Positions 24,536 through 33,697 of a stretch of 64,000 nt of DNA are shown piece by piece. The position numbers and the translations under genes are program-made. Within the stretch, counting starts at the first letter, position 1. Each line of letters opens with the position of its first letter. Source of the DNA: Clostridium swellfunianum (GTDB lineage Bacteria > Bacillota > Clostridia > Clostridiales > Clostridiaceae); NCBI RefSeq assembly GCF_023656515.1, contig NZ_JAMOFV010000006.1, forward strand, positions 2,333,243 through 2,397,242, written 5' to 3'. The notes below the pieces were generated by a model. The model worked only from the letters and a program-made list of their open reading frames with translations, searched no databases and was not told where the DNA came from.

Positions 24536-26443
24536 CTAAACTAAAACTCTTGCGTCCTCAACTCTTTTTGTTATCTTCTGATTGTCGAAGCTCTCAAGCA
24601 TGGCTACAGCAAACTTTCTGCTGGTGCCAAACACATCTCTTGCCTCTGCTGCAGAAATGCTGCCCTTTTCCTTAATAAAGCTTATAACATTTTGTTTTGC
24701 TTCTTCATAATACCTTCCAAGGAAGATGCAGTCCTCCGCTGCCTTAGTAAGCTCTCCCATATCAAGCATAGAATCAAACACCATCTTGAAGGCTTTCTTG
24801 TCCTTTTCGCCTTCTGCTACATCTTCATACTTTGGAGGAGTATATTTGCCCTGCTCAAAGGCAGCAAGGATTTTGTCCTTCATTCTCTTCTGTTCCTTGT
24901 TGTACTTTATTTCAAAGCCGTACAAGGATATGAAGCTTCCGTGAACGCTTATTACATTTCTTTCGCCTAAAAGTTCTAATAGTTCGTCAAAGGTTTTTTG
25001 TTTTATATTCTTGCCAAAGATTTTATTCTTAAATTCTTCCTTTGATATTCCAGCCTTTAAAGGATTGCCCTCATGAAACTTTGAAAGAAGCTTTTCTATT
25101 TCTGAAGCCTTTGCCTTAATAAAGCTTTTATGAATATATATTGGCTTATCTAGTGATGTAAGCTTTATAAGAATCTTATCCTTAACTAAAGCCTCCAAGC
25201 CTTCCTCAAGCTTTTCATCATTCTTCCCAAGAGCCTTTAATACCGCTGCTGCATCTGGATAATCAGGGCTTATCTTCTCAACAGCCTTTTCAAGTATGCT
25301 TTCGGCACTGCCGCTTTCCTTAATCTTAAGCTCCTCCACATAGTCCTTGTCAAATCTCTTTGCTTTAGAAGCTCTTGGCTCAATTATTATTCCTCCGCCA
25401 ATAGTGTACATTGGAGAGTAGTTTCTAATAACAAATCTGTCGCTTCTCTGAGCTGTCAATGGCTCTTCAAGTCTTAGCTGAACATAGCCCTTTTCTCCAG
25501 GCTGAAGCTCTTCCTTATCAAGGAGCACAACTCTGCACAAAATCTCGCTGGTTCCGTGATAAAGCTTAACTCTCTGTCTGTTTTCAAGAGGTTTGTCGCA
25601 GGAACTTAAATAATTTAAAGAACAATCCACAATAAGGGAAGGCTCCATAACAGCCTCCTTTGAAATAATATCTCCCCTTTTTATATCATCAACCTTAATA
25701 TTTGCTAGGTTTATAGCACATCTCTGACCTGCTTCTGCAAATTTAACGGAGCTTTCGTGCACCTGAATGCCTCTAACCTTTGAAACCACCATGGATGGAT
25801 AAAGCTGTACAGCTTCTCCCTCTGCTATTCTTCCGCTTATAATTGTGCCTGTAACTACAGTTCCAAAGCCGCTTACAGAAAAAACTCTGTCTACAGTTAA
25901 TCTAAAGTGGCCTTCTGTGTCCTTTGCTTCAACTTCCTCTGTAGCTTTGTCTATGTCTTTTACAAGCTCAGCTATGCCTTCTCCTGTCTTTGAAGACACT
26001 GCATGAATGTTAGCGCCCTGTAGAAAGGTGCCCTTGAAATAGTCCTTAACCTCTTCCTTCATCATTTCAAGCCACTCTTCATCCACCATATCAGCCTTTG
26101 TAAGCACTATTATGCCTTTTTTAATGTTTAAAAGCTGAAGTATCTCAAAGTGCTCTTTTGTCTGAGGCATTATGCCCTCATCAGCGGCCACAACTAAAAG
26201 CACCACATCAATGCTGCTTACGCCTGCAAGAGCGTTTTTAATAAACTTCTCATGCCCGGGCACGTCAATTATTCCTGCTCTTTTCCCAGAAGGCAAATCG
26301 AAAAAGGTAAAGCCTAAATTAATGGATATGCCTCTTTCCTTCTCTTCCCTCAAGGTGTCTGTTTCCCTGCCGGTTAAGGCTTTGATTAAGGTAGTCTTTC
26401 CGTGATCTATATGCCCTGCTGTTCCTATAATTACATGCTTCAT
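24536..26443 (-). CDS. selB: Selenocysteine-specific elongation factor SelB
   Basis: The 635-residue GTPase delivers Sec-tRNA-Sec to UGA codons marked by a SECIS hairpin. The G domain has GTAGHIDHGKTTLIKALTG (P loop), DVPGHEKFIKN and LTKADM. EF-Tu-like beta domains follow, then the C-terminal winged helices that bind SECIS RNA (from about residue 370, with AEARDVFGTSRKFAVAMLES near the end). The ATG is 14 nt after the selA stop. Length is normal for SelB. Confidence 0.97.
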   Translation of the reverse strand: MKHVIIGTAGHIDHGKTTLIKALTGRETDTLREEKERGISINLGFTFFDLPSGKRAGIIDVPGHEKFIKNALAGVSSIDVVLLVVAADEGIMPQTKEHFEILQLLNIKKGIIVLTKADMVDEEWLEMMKEEVKDYFKGTFLQGANIHAVSSKTGEGIAELVKDIDKATEEVEAKDTEGHFRLTVDRVFSVSGFGTVVTGTIISGRIAEGEAVQLYPSMVVSKVRGIQVHESSVKFAEAGQRCAINLANIKVDDIKRGDIISKEAVMEPSLIVDCSLNYLSSCDKPLENRQRVKLYHGTSEILCRVVLLDKEELQPGEKGYVQLRLEEPLTAQRSDRFVIRNYSPMYTIGGGIIIEPRASKAKRFDKDYVEELKIKESGSAESILEKAVEKISPDYPDAAAVLKALGKNDEKLEEGLEALVKDKILIKLTSLDKPIYIHKSFIKAKASEIEKLLSKFHEGNPLKAGISKEEFKNKIFGKNIKQKTFDELLELLGERNVISVHGSFISLYGFEIKYNKEQKRMKDKILAAFEQGKYTPPKYEDVAEGEKDKKAFKMVFDSMLDMGELTKAAEDCIFLGRYYEEAKQNVISFIKEKGSISAAEARDVFGTSRKFAVAMLESFDNQKITKRVEDARVLV

Positions 26444-26457
26444 CTATCCCATCTCCA

Positions 26458-27843
26458 CTACATCACGTTTTTAAAAGCTTCTGCTATTGTATCAAAATCC
26501 TTATCGAATATAGTTCTTAAATCCAAAATTATTTCTCCAGCATATATTCTAACAATAACAGGAGTAACATAACTTCTTAACTTCTTTTCAAGCTGCTCTG
26601 CGCTCGCTGAGGAGCTCTTTATTTTAAGAACAAAGGTTTCAATTTTTTCAGTAGGCATGGAGCCTCCTCCAACCATTGAATAGTCGGCCTCAAGCCTTAT
26701 ATTAAAATCAAGTCCAAGCCTTTGAAGCCTTGTCTTAAGTCTTTGAGCCCTCTTTTTATGCTCTTCTTTAGGGCTAAGTATCATATAAAGTGTTGGAAGC
26801 TTTTTAACTGCTTCTGTTTCATCAATATAATATTTAAGAGTGCCCTCCAAGGCAGCAAGTGTCATTTTATCTATTCTAAGAGCTCTTGTAAGTTGATTCT
26901 TTTTTATTTTGTCTATGTATTCTTTTTTTCCTGCAATAATACCAGCCTGAGGCCCTCCAAGCATTTTATCTCCACTGAAGGTTACTACATCCACGCCTTT
27001 TTTAAGGCTGTCCTGAACTGTTGGTTCATAGGTAAAGCCGTATTTTGAAAAGTCCACTAAAACTCCGCTACCTATGTCCTCAACTACGGGTACCTTCTTT
27101 TTATTGCCTAGCTCAACAAGTTCCTCGAGGCTTACCTCTTCTGTAAAGCCCATGATTTTAAAGTTTGAGGTATGCACCTTTAGCAAAACTCCAGTTTCTT
27201 CAGTTATATTGTTTTCATAATCATAGAGGTGAGTTCTGTTTGTAGTTCCAACCTCCACAAGCTTTGCACCGCTGAAGCGCATAACATCCGGCACTCTAAA
27301 AGAACCGCCTATTTCAACTAATTGTCCTCTTGAAACTATTGCTTCCTTTCCGCTGCAAAGGGTGCTTAAGGTAAGCATAACCGCAGCTGCATTATTGTTT
27401 ACAACAACTGCAGCCTCTGCTCCTGTTATCTTTTTTATAAGTTCCTCTACGTGAGCATATCTAGAACCTCTTGCGCCGGTTTCAAGGTTGTATTCAAGGT
27501 TATTGTAGTTTTCTGCTGCAGTTATAACATTTCTAACTGCTTCCCCACATAAAAGGGATCTTCCAAGGTTCGTATGTATAATTACCCCTGTAGCATTTAT
27601 AACCTTTTTAAGCTTTGGAGAATTTTTCACTTCAATTATAGAGCTAAATCTCTCCATAATATTACTTCTCTCAAAGTCCTCTATTTTGCCGTTTAATATA
27701 TCGATTCTAAAGCTGTCTAGCGCTTCTCTTAAAGATTCTAAAACTATTGGCCTTAAAGTATCTTTTAATTTATCAATAACTATAGCTTCCTTTAAAAGCT
27801 CATCCATTTTAGGAAGCTTTCTTAATAATTCCTTGTTGCCCAT
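26458..27843 (-). CDS. selA: L-seryl-tRNA(Sec) selenium transferase
   Basis: The 461-residue PLP enzyme converts Ser-tRNA-Sec to Sec-tRNA-Sec using selenophosphate. Visible motifs are [13 protein letters not shown] near residue 86, [15 protein letters not shown] and the PLP-lysine segment [16 protein letters not shown] near residue 292. It lies 30 nt after selD and 14 nt before selB, so the three genes form an operon. Confidence 0.97.
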   Translation of the reverse strand: MGNKELLRKLPKMDELLKEAIVIDKLKDTLRPIVLESLREALDSFRIDILNGKIEDFERSNIMERFSSIIEVKNSPKLKKVINATGVIIHTNLGRSLLCGEAVRNVITAAENYNNLEYNLETGARGSRYAHVEELIKKITGAEAAVVVNNNAAAVMLTLSTLCSGKEAIVSRGQLVEIGGSFRVPDVMRFSGAKLVEVGTTNRTHLYDYENNITEETGVLLKVHTSNFKIMGFTEEVSLEELVELGNKKKVPVVEDIGSGVLVDFSKYGFTYEPTVQDSLKKGVDVVTFSGDKMLGGPQAGIIAGKKEYIDKIKKNQLTRALRIDKMTLAALEGTLKYYIDETEAVKKLPTLYMILSPKEEHKKRAQRLKTRLQRLGLDFNIRLEADYSMVGGGSMPTEKIETFVLKIKSSSASAEQLEKKLRSYVTPVIVRIYAGEIILDLRTIFDKDFDTIAEAFKNVM

Positions 27844-27873
27844 CTTCTTTTGTATCCCCTTTCTAAAGGCAAG

Positions 27874-28902
27874 TTATTCCACCTTTATGCACTTATCCTC
27901 TAAAGGAAGTACCTCCCCAACAATTTCTGCTGTTATATTCTTTTCTTTAAGACTCTTAATTATTTTTTCTCCATCAGCTCTAGAGCAGGAAATCAAAAGT
28001 CCTCCTGATGTCTGAGGATCAAAAAGCACGTCCTCCATCCAGCCTGGTATGTCCTTGAAGCTGTATTGATCTTCAAGGTAAGCTCTGTTGTTGTAGGAGC
28101 CTTCTGGAACAAGCCCCATTTCGGCATAATCCTTTGCTTCATGTATATATGGTATTTTGTTTTTATCAAATTTAAGCGTAACCTTTGAAGCGCTCGCCAT
28201 TTCATAGCTGTGGCCTAGGAAGCCAAAGCCAGTAATATCTGTACATGCGCTTATAGCATAACCTTCAATAGCTTCGGCAGCATACTTGTTTAGTTCTGCC
28301 ATAACCTTTACCGCCTTGTCATAAGCAGCTTTTGAAGCTACCTCGCCTTTTATAGCTGTGTTAATAATTCCTGTTCCTAAAGGCTTGGTTAGTATTACAA
28401 CCTCTCCAACCTTGCAGCCGAAGTTTTTCAAAACCTTGTCAGGATGCACTATGCCTGTAACGGAAAGACCGTACTTTGGCTCATTGTCGTCAACGGTATG
28501 ACCGCCAACAACTACTGCTCCTGCCTCTAGTACCTTATCTGCACCGCCTCTAAGTATTTCTCCTAAAACCTCCATTGGAAGGCAGAGAGGGAAACAAACT
28601 ATATTTAAGGCTACAAGAGGCTTTCCACCCATAGCATACACATCGCTTAAAGAATTTGCAGCTGCAATTTGACCATAGGTATATGGATCATCTACAACCG
28701 GTGTGAAAAAGTCCAAGGTCTGTATAATTGCCTTTTCATCATCTAATTTATATACCGCAGCATCATCTGAGGTTTCTATTCCAACAATTAAATTCTTATC
28801 CTGCATAACAGGAAGTTTTCCTAGTATTTTTGAAAGGGTCTCCGGCCCTATTTTTGCTGCTCATCCAGAGGTTCTGGACATCTCAGTTAATCTTTTATCC
28901 AT
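27874..28902 (-). CDS. selD: Selenide, water dikinase, itself a selenoprotein
   Basis: The protein is 342 residues when UGA at 28863-28861 is read as selenocysteine. From ATG 28902 the frame gives [19 protein letters not shown], matching the SelD catalytic loop G(C/U)xxK. An ATG 32 codons later would lose this catalytic loop. Other motifs are [11 protein letters not shown] and [21 protein letters not shown]-like hairpin (GGG/CCC with GG in its loop) begins 13 nt after the UGA. SelD makes selenophosphate from selenide and ATP. First gene of selD-selA-selB. Confidence 0.96.
28829..28863 (-). promoter_or_regulatory. Bacterial SECIS-like hairpin in selD
   Basis: Directly after the UGA codon the minus strand reads GCAGCAAAAATAGGGCCGGA, then GACCCTTT. 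AGGG pairs with CCCT, leaving CCGGAGA with two G residues about 21 nt from the U of UGA, the distance expected for bacterial SECIS elements. Structure not computed. Confidence 0.6.
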
Positions 28903-28936
28903 ATGTATATCACCCTTTCGAAGTAGTTATTTTTAG

Positions 28937-29005
28937 GCTTTCTTGTTGCAGCGAATGGCTTCCTAGAGGAACTTTACACTCTATAAATCAACATTATTTT
29001 AAAAC
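28937..29005. repeat. Dispersed repeat, half copy
   Basis: The segment GCAGCGAATGGCTTCCTAGA through ATTATTTTAAAAC aligns along about 68 nt with the right half of the palindromic element at 41597-41743 (TTCAGCGAACGGCTTTCTAG through CTATTTTAAAAC). Confidence 0.55.
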
Positions 29006-29052
29006 CTCTCACTTAACTCAAAACCTATACAAAAACCATTTTATATTATTAA

Positions 29053-29658
29053 TTATCTAATGTCTACCATATCTCTAAACTTATCAATGGTCTTATCGCC
29101 CATGCCGCCTACCTTCTTAAGGTCGTCAACAGAATTAAAGGATCCGTGCTTTTCTCTGTAGTCAATAATTTTTTGCGCAGTTACAGGACCTATGCCTGGT
29201 ATTTTGTCAAGCTCTGCAAGGCCTGCACTATTTATATTTATCTTGCCATCTGAAGAACTAGCTGCACCTGAAGGCACTGGACTTGCCATGGCAGCTCCTG
29301 GTTCCTGTTTTTTCTCTACATATATGTAATCCTCATCCTTAAGCTTTCTCGCCAGATTCAGCTTGCTGTCCTTGTTTGCCTCTTCCGTATAGCCACCAGC
29401 TTTCTTTATTAAATCCTCCACAATGCTGCCAGCCTTCAGCGTATACACCCCAGGACTTGCAATCTCGCCTTTTATGCATACTGTGACTTGCTTTGAATCT
29501 GCCTTTTCCTGACTTTGCACCGAGCTACTTTCTACAAATATATCATCTTCATTAAACTTGTGGCTTTTAGGCTTGTTTAATGCATAACCCACTGCTATAA
29601 AAACACCTAATATAAATAAAATAATAACTGAGCCAATAATTTTTTTCTTAGTTTTCAT
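29053..29658 (-). CDS. comEA: ComEA-like helix-hairpin-helix DNA-binding protein
   Basis: The 201-residue protein has an N-terminal membrane anchor (about residues 6-23) and a SLBB domain (VTVCIKGEIASPGVYTLKAG, residues about 57-76). A low-complexity Ala/Ser/Pro linker precedes a C-terminal double helix-hairpin-helix (NINSAGLAELDKIPGIGPVT ... GGMGDKTIDKFRDMVDIR). In competent bacteria ComEA binds incoming double-stranded DNA outside the membrane. Start is ATG 29658 behind GGAGGCG. No other com gene is next to it. Confidence 0.87.
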   Translation of the reverse strand: MKTKKKIIGSVIILFILGVFIAVGYALNKPKSHKFNEDDIFVESSSVQSQEKADSKQVTVCIKGEIASPGVYTLKAGSIVEDLIKKAGGYTEEANKDSKLNLARKLKDEDYIYVEKKQEPGAAMASPVPSGAASSSDGKININSAGLAELDKIPGIGPVTAQKIIDYREKHGSFNSVDDLKKVGGMGDKTIDKFRDMVDIR

Positions 29659-29833
29659 AACTACGCCTCCAATGACAAGTTTAATATAGGTTTTATAGAT
29701 TTCCTTGCGCAGCGTACCGCTCATTAAGCATATCTTATATCTTCTGGCGGTATTTTTAGCCCACTCCTAGAACATCTCTCAGTTAGATTATTGACAAATT
29801 AATAAAATAATTGTCGCCTAATTAAACATTTTT

Positions 29834-29842
29834 TGTTATAAT
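29834..29842 (+). promoter_or_regulatory. Extended -10 of the carboxypeptidase gene
   Basis: TGT-TATAAT (29834-29842) is an extended -10 about 55 nt ahead of the ATG at 29898. A good -35 at the right distance is not evident. Confidence 0.5.
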
Positions 29843-29897
29843 TTAATAAAAATGCTTAAGAAACCGATAACAGACGATAACAGAGTGGAGGATATTA

Positions 29898-31136
29898 ATG
29901 AAACGATTAATAAATTTCTTTTTATCAATTACGTTATGTATTTCTTTAACGGGAGTAAAAGTTTACGCGAAGGATTCAGAGCCTACAGTTTCCGCTGATA
30001 GTGCAGTTTTAATGGATGCTGAAACAGGCACTGTTTTATATTCCAAAAATATGAACAATGCTTATCCTCCAGCTTCGACCACAAAAGTAATGACAACTCT
30101 TTTAACTTTAGAAAAAACTAAGATGGATGATGTTGTTACAGTAGGAAAAAAAGTTCCTTATGTTGAAGGCAGCAAAATCGGTATTGCTGAAGGTGAAGAA
30201 ATTAAAGTTAAGGATCTATTATACGGATTAATACTCATGTCTGGAAATGACTGCGCAGAAGCTCTTGCTGAGCATATAGGTGGTTCCCTGGAGGGCTTTG
30301 CTGCAATGATGAATCAAAAGGCAAAGGAGCTTGGCTGTGAAAATACAAACTTCGCTAATCCAAGCGGTTTGTATGATTCAAACCACAAAACCTCCGCAAA
30401 GGACTTAGCTCTTATAATGAGAGAAGCTGCAAAATATTCTGAGTACAGAGATATCGCTTCTACCTTTGCTTATAAAATTCCAGCAACAAACAAACATCCG
30501 GAAGGGATAAATCTTGGAAATGAGAATAAGCTTCTAAATAAAAATTCTAAATATTATTATCCAGGTGCTGAGGCAGGCAAAACAGGCTATACTGTTCAAT
30601 CTCTTCACTCCTATGTAGCCAGCGCCAATAAAAATGGTCAAAGATTGATTGTTGCCTTAGTTCACGACAAGGAAAAAATGTTTTATGAGGATACTAAAAA
30701 ACTGTTTGATTACGGCTTTAAAAATTTTGAACTTGTTAAACTTTATAGTAAAGGCGATATTGTGGATACCATCACAGATGGCGACCTTAAGGTTCCACTA
30801 ACTGCCTCAGATAATTATTTTTATGTTAAAGAAAAGGGCTCTCTAGATACACCTAAGATGGACATTGAAAAAGTAGTCCTTACAGACAAATCCTTTAAAA
30901 TTGGTGATAAGCTTACAGAAGCTTCAATGACTCTTGAGGATAAGAAATTGCCAAAGCTTCAGCTACAGAGCGGGGTTGACCACGAAATAAAATCAATCTT
31001 TAATTCTACTGTGGCAGCTTCTAAAAGCGAAAATAAAAATATCATTTATCTATTTGGTGCATTTCTTGGGTTATCAATAATAGTGATTGCAGCTATACTT
31101 AAAAAATCTAGAAAAAGACGCTCAATATACAAATAA
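29898..31136 (+). CDS. D-alanyl-D-alanine carboxypeptidase (PBP5-like)
   Basis: The 412-residue protein has a signal peptide (1-24) and a peptidase S11 domain with PASTTKVMTTLL (SxxK near residue 57), MSGNDCAEAL (SxN near 114) and AGKTGYTVQS (KTG near 229). A PBP5 C-terminal beta domain follows, then a hydrophobic C-terminal anchor and basic tail (KKSRKRR). It trims the terminal D-Ala of peptidoglycan stem peptides. ATG follows GGAGG. Its stop codon is part of the two-way terminator shared with the convergent rluA-type gene. Confidence 0.93.
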   Translation: MKRLINFFLSITLCISLTGVKVYAKDSEPTVSADSAVLMDAETGTVLYSKNMNNAYPPASTTKVMTTLLTLEKTKMDDVVTVGKKVPYVEGSKIGIAEGEEIKVKDLLYGLILMSGNDCAEALAEHIGGSLEGFAAMMNQKAKELGCENTNFANPSGLYDSNHKTSAKDLALIMREAAKYSEYRDIASTFAYKIPATNKHPEGINLGNENKLLNKNSKYYYPGAEAGKTGYTVQSLHSYVASANKNGQRLIVALVHDKEKMFYEDTKKLFDYGFKNFELVKLYSKGDIVDTITDGDLKVPLTASDNYFYVKEKGSLDTPKMDIEKVVLTDKSFKIGDKLTEASMTLEDKKLPKLQLQSGVDHEIKSIFNSTVAASKSENKNIIYLFGAFLGLSIIVIAAILKKSRKRRSIYK

Positions 31137-31160
31137 GCAGGTAAAATTACCTGCTTATTT
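31131..31160. terminator. Bidirectional terminator sharing both stop codons
   Basis: AAATAAGCAGGTAA and TTACCTGCTTATTT form a perfect 14-bp palindrome with two extra A between them. The TAA of the plus-strand gene (31134-31136) and the TAA of the minus-strand gene (31149-31147) both lie inside the stem. Confidence 0.85.
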
Positions 31161-32046
31161 GTATAAGAAGCTCCTTCATATCCTTTGGAAGCTCAGTTTC
31201 TAAATTTATTACCTCACCTGTTCTTGGGTGAGGAAAAGCTAATTTGTAAGCATGAAGAGCCTGCCTTCCAATAAGATGGCTGTCTCCTTCCACACCATAG
31301 AGATTGTCTCCATAAATAGGATGTCCTAAATGGCTTAAGTGAACCCTTATTTGATGGGTTCTTCCTGTTTCCAAAGTAAGTTTAACAAGCTCACCCTCTT
31401 CATAGCTTTCCAAAACCTCATAATGAGTTACACTTCTTTGGCCTCTCTCGTCTACCACTCTTCTTATGCTGTCGTCTGTTTGCCTGTATATAGGAAGATC
31501 TATGGTACCCTTTTTCTCTGACAAGTGCCCATGAACTACAGCCATATAGCTTTTTTCAAACTCTTCATTCTGCATGTCCCTTGCTAGAGCCATATGGGAA
31601 AACTGATTTTTAGCTATTATTATAAGTCCTGAAGTATCCATGTCAAGACGGCTTACAAGCCTTACTATAGTATTTTCACCCTTTTCTCTAAAATAGTATA
31701 AAAGGCCATTTGCTAAAGTTCCAGTTGGATAGCTTTTTGTTGGGTGCACCACCATGTTAGGAGCCTTGTTTACAACAATAACATCACTGTCTTCATAGGC
31801 AATGCTTATATCTATTTTTTCAGGCTCAATATTTTGGCTTTCCTCTTTATTTACCTCAAAGGTTATTACGTCTCCCTGCTTCAGCACATGATTTAACTTA
31901 GCTCTCTTATTATTAACCTCTATTCTGCCCTGCATGGCAGCACCTTTAATAAGCCTTCCAGAAAGTTGTGCTACTCTTCTTAAATACTCTCTAAGCTTTA
32001 CGTTATTGTCATCTGCTTCTACTTTGTATACTAACTTGCTGCTCAT
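31147..32046 (-). CDS. RluA-family pseudouridine synthase
   Basis: The 299-residue protein has an N-terminal S4-like RNA-binding part (LREYLRRVAQLSGRLIKGA) and the RluA/RluD catalytic domain with LVSRLDMDTSGLIIIAKN (catalytic Asp), GRTHQIRVHLSHLGHPIYGD and DIVVNKAP-like PNMVVHPTKSYPTGTLANGL. It should isomerise uridines in rRNA or tRNA; the site is not predictable. Start is ATG 32046 behind GAGGTGG; a GTG start four codons earlier would overlap that ribosome binding site. Confidence 0.92.
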   Translation of the reverse strand: MSSKLVYKVEADDNNVKLREYLRRVAQLSGRLIKGAAMQGRIEVNNKRAKLNHVLKQGDVITFEVNKEESQNIEPEKIDISIAYEDSDVIVVNKAPNMVVHPTKSYPTGTLANGLLYYFREKGENTIVRLVSRLDMDTSGLIIIAKNQFSHMALARDMQNEEFEKSYMAVVHGHLSEKKGTIDLPIYRQTDDSIRRVVDERGQRSVTHYEVLESYEEGELVKLTLETGRTHQIRVHLSHLGHPIYGDNLYGVEGDSHLIGRQALHAYKLAFPHPRTGEVINLETELPKDMKELLIQISR

Positions 32047-32065
32047 ATTTGTTTCCACCTCAAAA

Positions 32066-32104
32066 AATTAACTGTGTCTTAAAAACCCTATAACACAGTT
32101 AATT
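32066..32104 (-). terminator. Terminator of the LCP gene
   Basis: AATTAACTGTGT/ACACAGTTAATT is a 12-bp stem with T-run TTTTTT on the minus strand. It directly abuts the ribosome binding site of the next gene. Confidence 0.75.
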
Positions 32105-32160
32105 ACGCTTCTTATTTACTTAAACTATTATATCAAATTTTTATCCTTTGTGAACAAAAA

Positions 32161-33111
32161 CTATTTATTCATGGCTGATTCGTAGTGCAAGTTTCTTAGA
32201 ATATCCTTATTCTTTTTCTCGTCATAAATTAAATAAGAAATTCCATCTATATATTCTGCATCTCCCTTTATGGTGGAGAATTTTATTTTAGACTTATCTA
32301 TTTTAGTCATGGTGTATCCGTATTTTATAATATCCTCTGCACTCATGTTAGTCTGAGAATATTTTGGTATTATGGACAGCATGCTTGGAAGCTTTGTAAT
32401 AATAGAAGGACTTTTAAGTTTTTCAGCTACCTTGCTTATAAAGATATGCTGATTTTCTATTCTTCCAAGATCTCCATCAGCTAAGCCAGAACCATCATTA
32501 TTCTTTCTCCATCTAAAGAATTCCTCAGCTTTCTTTCCATCAAGCTGAACAACCTCCCCTTTTTTAAAGTGAATATGTAAATTTTGTGCTGGATCGTCAT
32601 AGTCCATCCTGTTGTTGATTTTCACTTCTATAGGGCCAATGGTATCAATTATTTTTCTAAAGCCTTCATAGTCTACTTTGCCGTAATAATTAACCTTAAT
32701 GTCCAGAAGTTTTTCCACCGCATCAATTAAATACGCAGGGCCGCCAATTACATGAGCTTCGTTTATTTTTTTATATTTATTGTTCATAACTATTAGAGTG
32801 TCTCTTGGTATTGATATGACATTTACTTCCCCAAGCTTTGGATTATAATTCATTAACATTATTGTATCTGTTCTTTTTGCATTGTCGTTTTTAGAGCCTA
32901 CAATACCTACATCCACCCCCATGGCAAGTATATTCACCGGCTCATCTTTTTTAACCGCTGTGGGCTTTATCTTTGCAGCCTCATTTCTGCCGCTTATCTG
33001 CTGCAGAAAACTATATACGTAACCAAAGGATGCTAACCCTAAGCATATAACCAAAGATACAAAAACCAATATGAAATTTCTAAACTTGTTTCTATTTTTA
33101 ATATTCCCCAT
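32161..33111 (-). CDS. LCP (LytR-CpsA-Psr) family protein
   Basis: The 316-residue protein has one N-terminal transmembrane helix (about 10-31) and an extracellular LCP domain: ILAMGVDV, KRTDTIMLMNYNPKLGEVNV, SIPRDTLIVM and AEEFFRWRKNN-DLGRIENQH. LCP proteins transfer undecaprenyl-linked polymers such as teichoic acids to peptidoglycan. ATG follows AGGAGAG. It lies downstream of yqeK by 11 nt, so nadD-yqeK-LCP form one unit, as in many Firmicutes. Confidence 0.92.
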   Translation of the reverse strand: MGNIKNRNKFRNFILVFVSLVICLGLASFGYVYSFLQQISGRNEAAKIKPTAVKKDEPVNILAMGVDVGIVGSKNDNAKRTDTIMLMNYNPKLGEVNVISIPRDTLIVMNNKYKKINEAHVIGGPAYLIDAVEKLLDIKVNYYGKVDYEGFRKIIDTIGPIEVKINNRMDYDDPAQNLHIHFKKGEVVQLDGKKAEEFFRWRKNNDGSGLADGDLGRIENQHIFISKVAEKLKSPSIITKLPSMLSIIPKYSQTNMSAEDIIKYGYTMTKIDKSKIKFSTIKGDAEYIDGISYLIYDEKKNKDILRNLHYESAMNK

Positions 33112-33122
33112 GTTCTGCTCTC

Positions 33123-33692
33123 CTAAGTTTTATCTACAAGTATGCTGTTTCTAGCTTCTATGGTGTCAAGGTGCAGAAGCTGGCCTCTACTTATTACATA
33201 CTTTATTGTATTGTCAAAGGATAAAAGAAGTGCTTCATCTAAATTTTCATAGGCTAGCTTCCTAAGCTCCTCCACTCCAGGGAAGTTTCTCATTGGTTCA
33301 ATATAGTCTGCTATGTAGATAATCTTATCTAAAAGAGTCATAATTTTATTCCCTGTGGTGTGGAATGCAATTGAGCTCAATACTTCTTCATCTTCTATAC
33401 CCATAATTGTCTTTGCAACCAATGCTCCAGCTAATCCATGCATTAAGTTTGGCGTTCTCTTATATATCCCTTCTATATTATAACCATTTTTTGCTATAAT
33501 ATTTATTATTTTCTCATCTTCCATATTTTTAGCACAATCATGTACAAGTCCTGCAAGATAGGCTTTGTCCCTATCAGCCTTGTAATGCTCTGCAAGCTCT
33601 ACAGAAGTATCTCTTACCCTTAAGCTGTGCTCATACCTTTGCTTATTTAGGTTTTCCTTCAAATACTCAAGTATCTTGTCTTCGTTCCACAT
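33123..33692 (-). CDS. yqeK: YqeK family HD-domain hydrolase
   Basis: The 189-residue HD protein has YEHSLRVRDTSVELAEHY, GLVHDCAKNM (HD pair near residue 51) and KIIYIADYIEPMRNFPGVEE. YqeK enzymes cleave diadenosine tetraphosphate symmetrically to ADP. ATG follows GGGGGAGGAG, 5 nt after nadD. Gene order with nadD is conserved in Firmicutes. Confidence 0.93.
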   Translation of the reverse strand: MWNEDKILEYLKENLNKQRYEHSLRVRDTSVELAEHYKADRDKAYLAGLVHDCAKNMEDEKIINIIAKNGYNIEGIYKRTPNLMHGLAGALVAKTIMGIEDEEVLSSIAFHTTGNKIMTLLDKIIYIADYIEPMRNFPGVEELRKLAYENLDEALLLSFDNTIKYVISRGQLLHLDTIEARNSILVDKT

Positions 33693-33697
33693 AAATC

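Noticed and set aside
29690..29760. A further copy of the dispersed repeat upstream of comEA
   Set aside because: Only a short similarity (CTTGCGCAGCGTACCGCT) without the flanking blocks; too weak to call.
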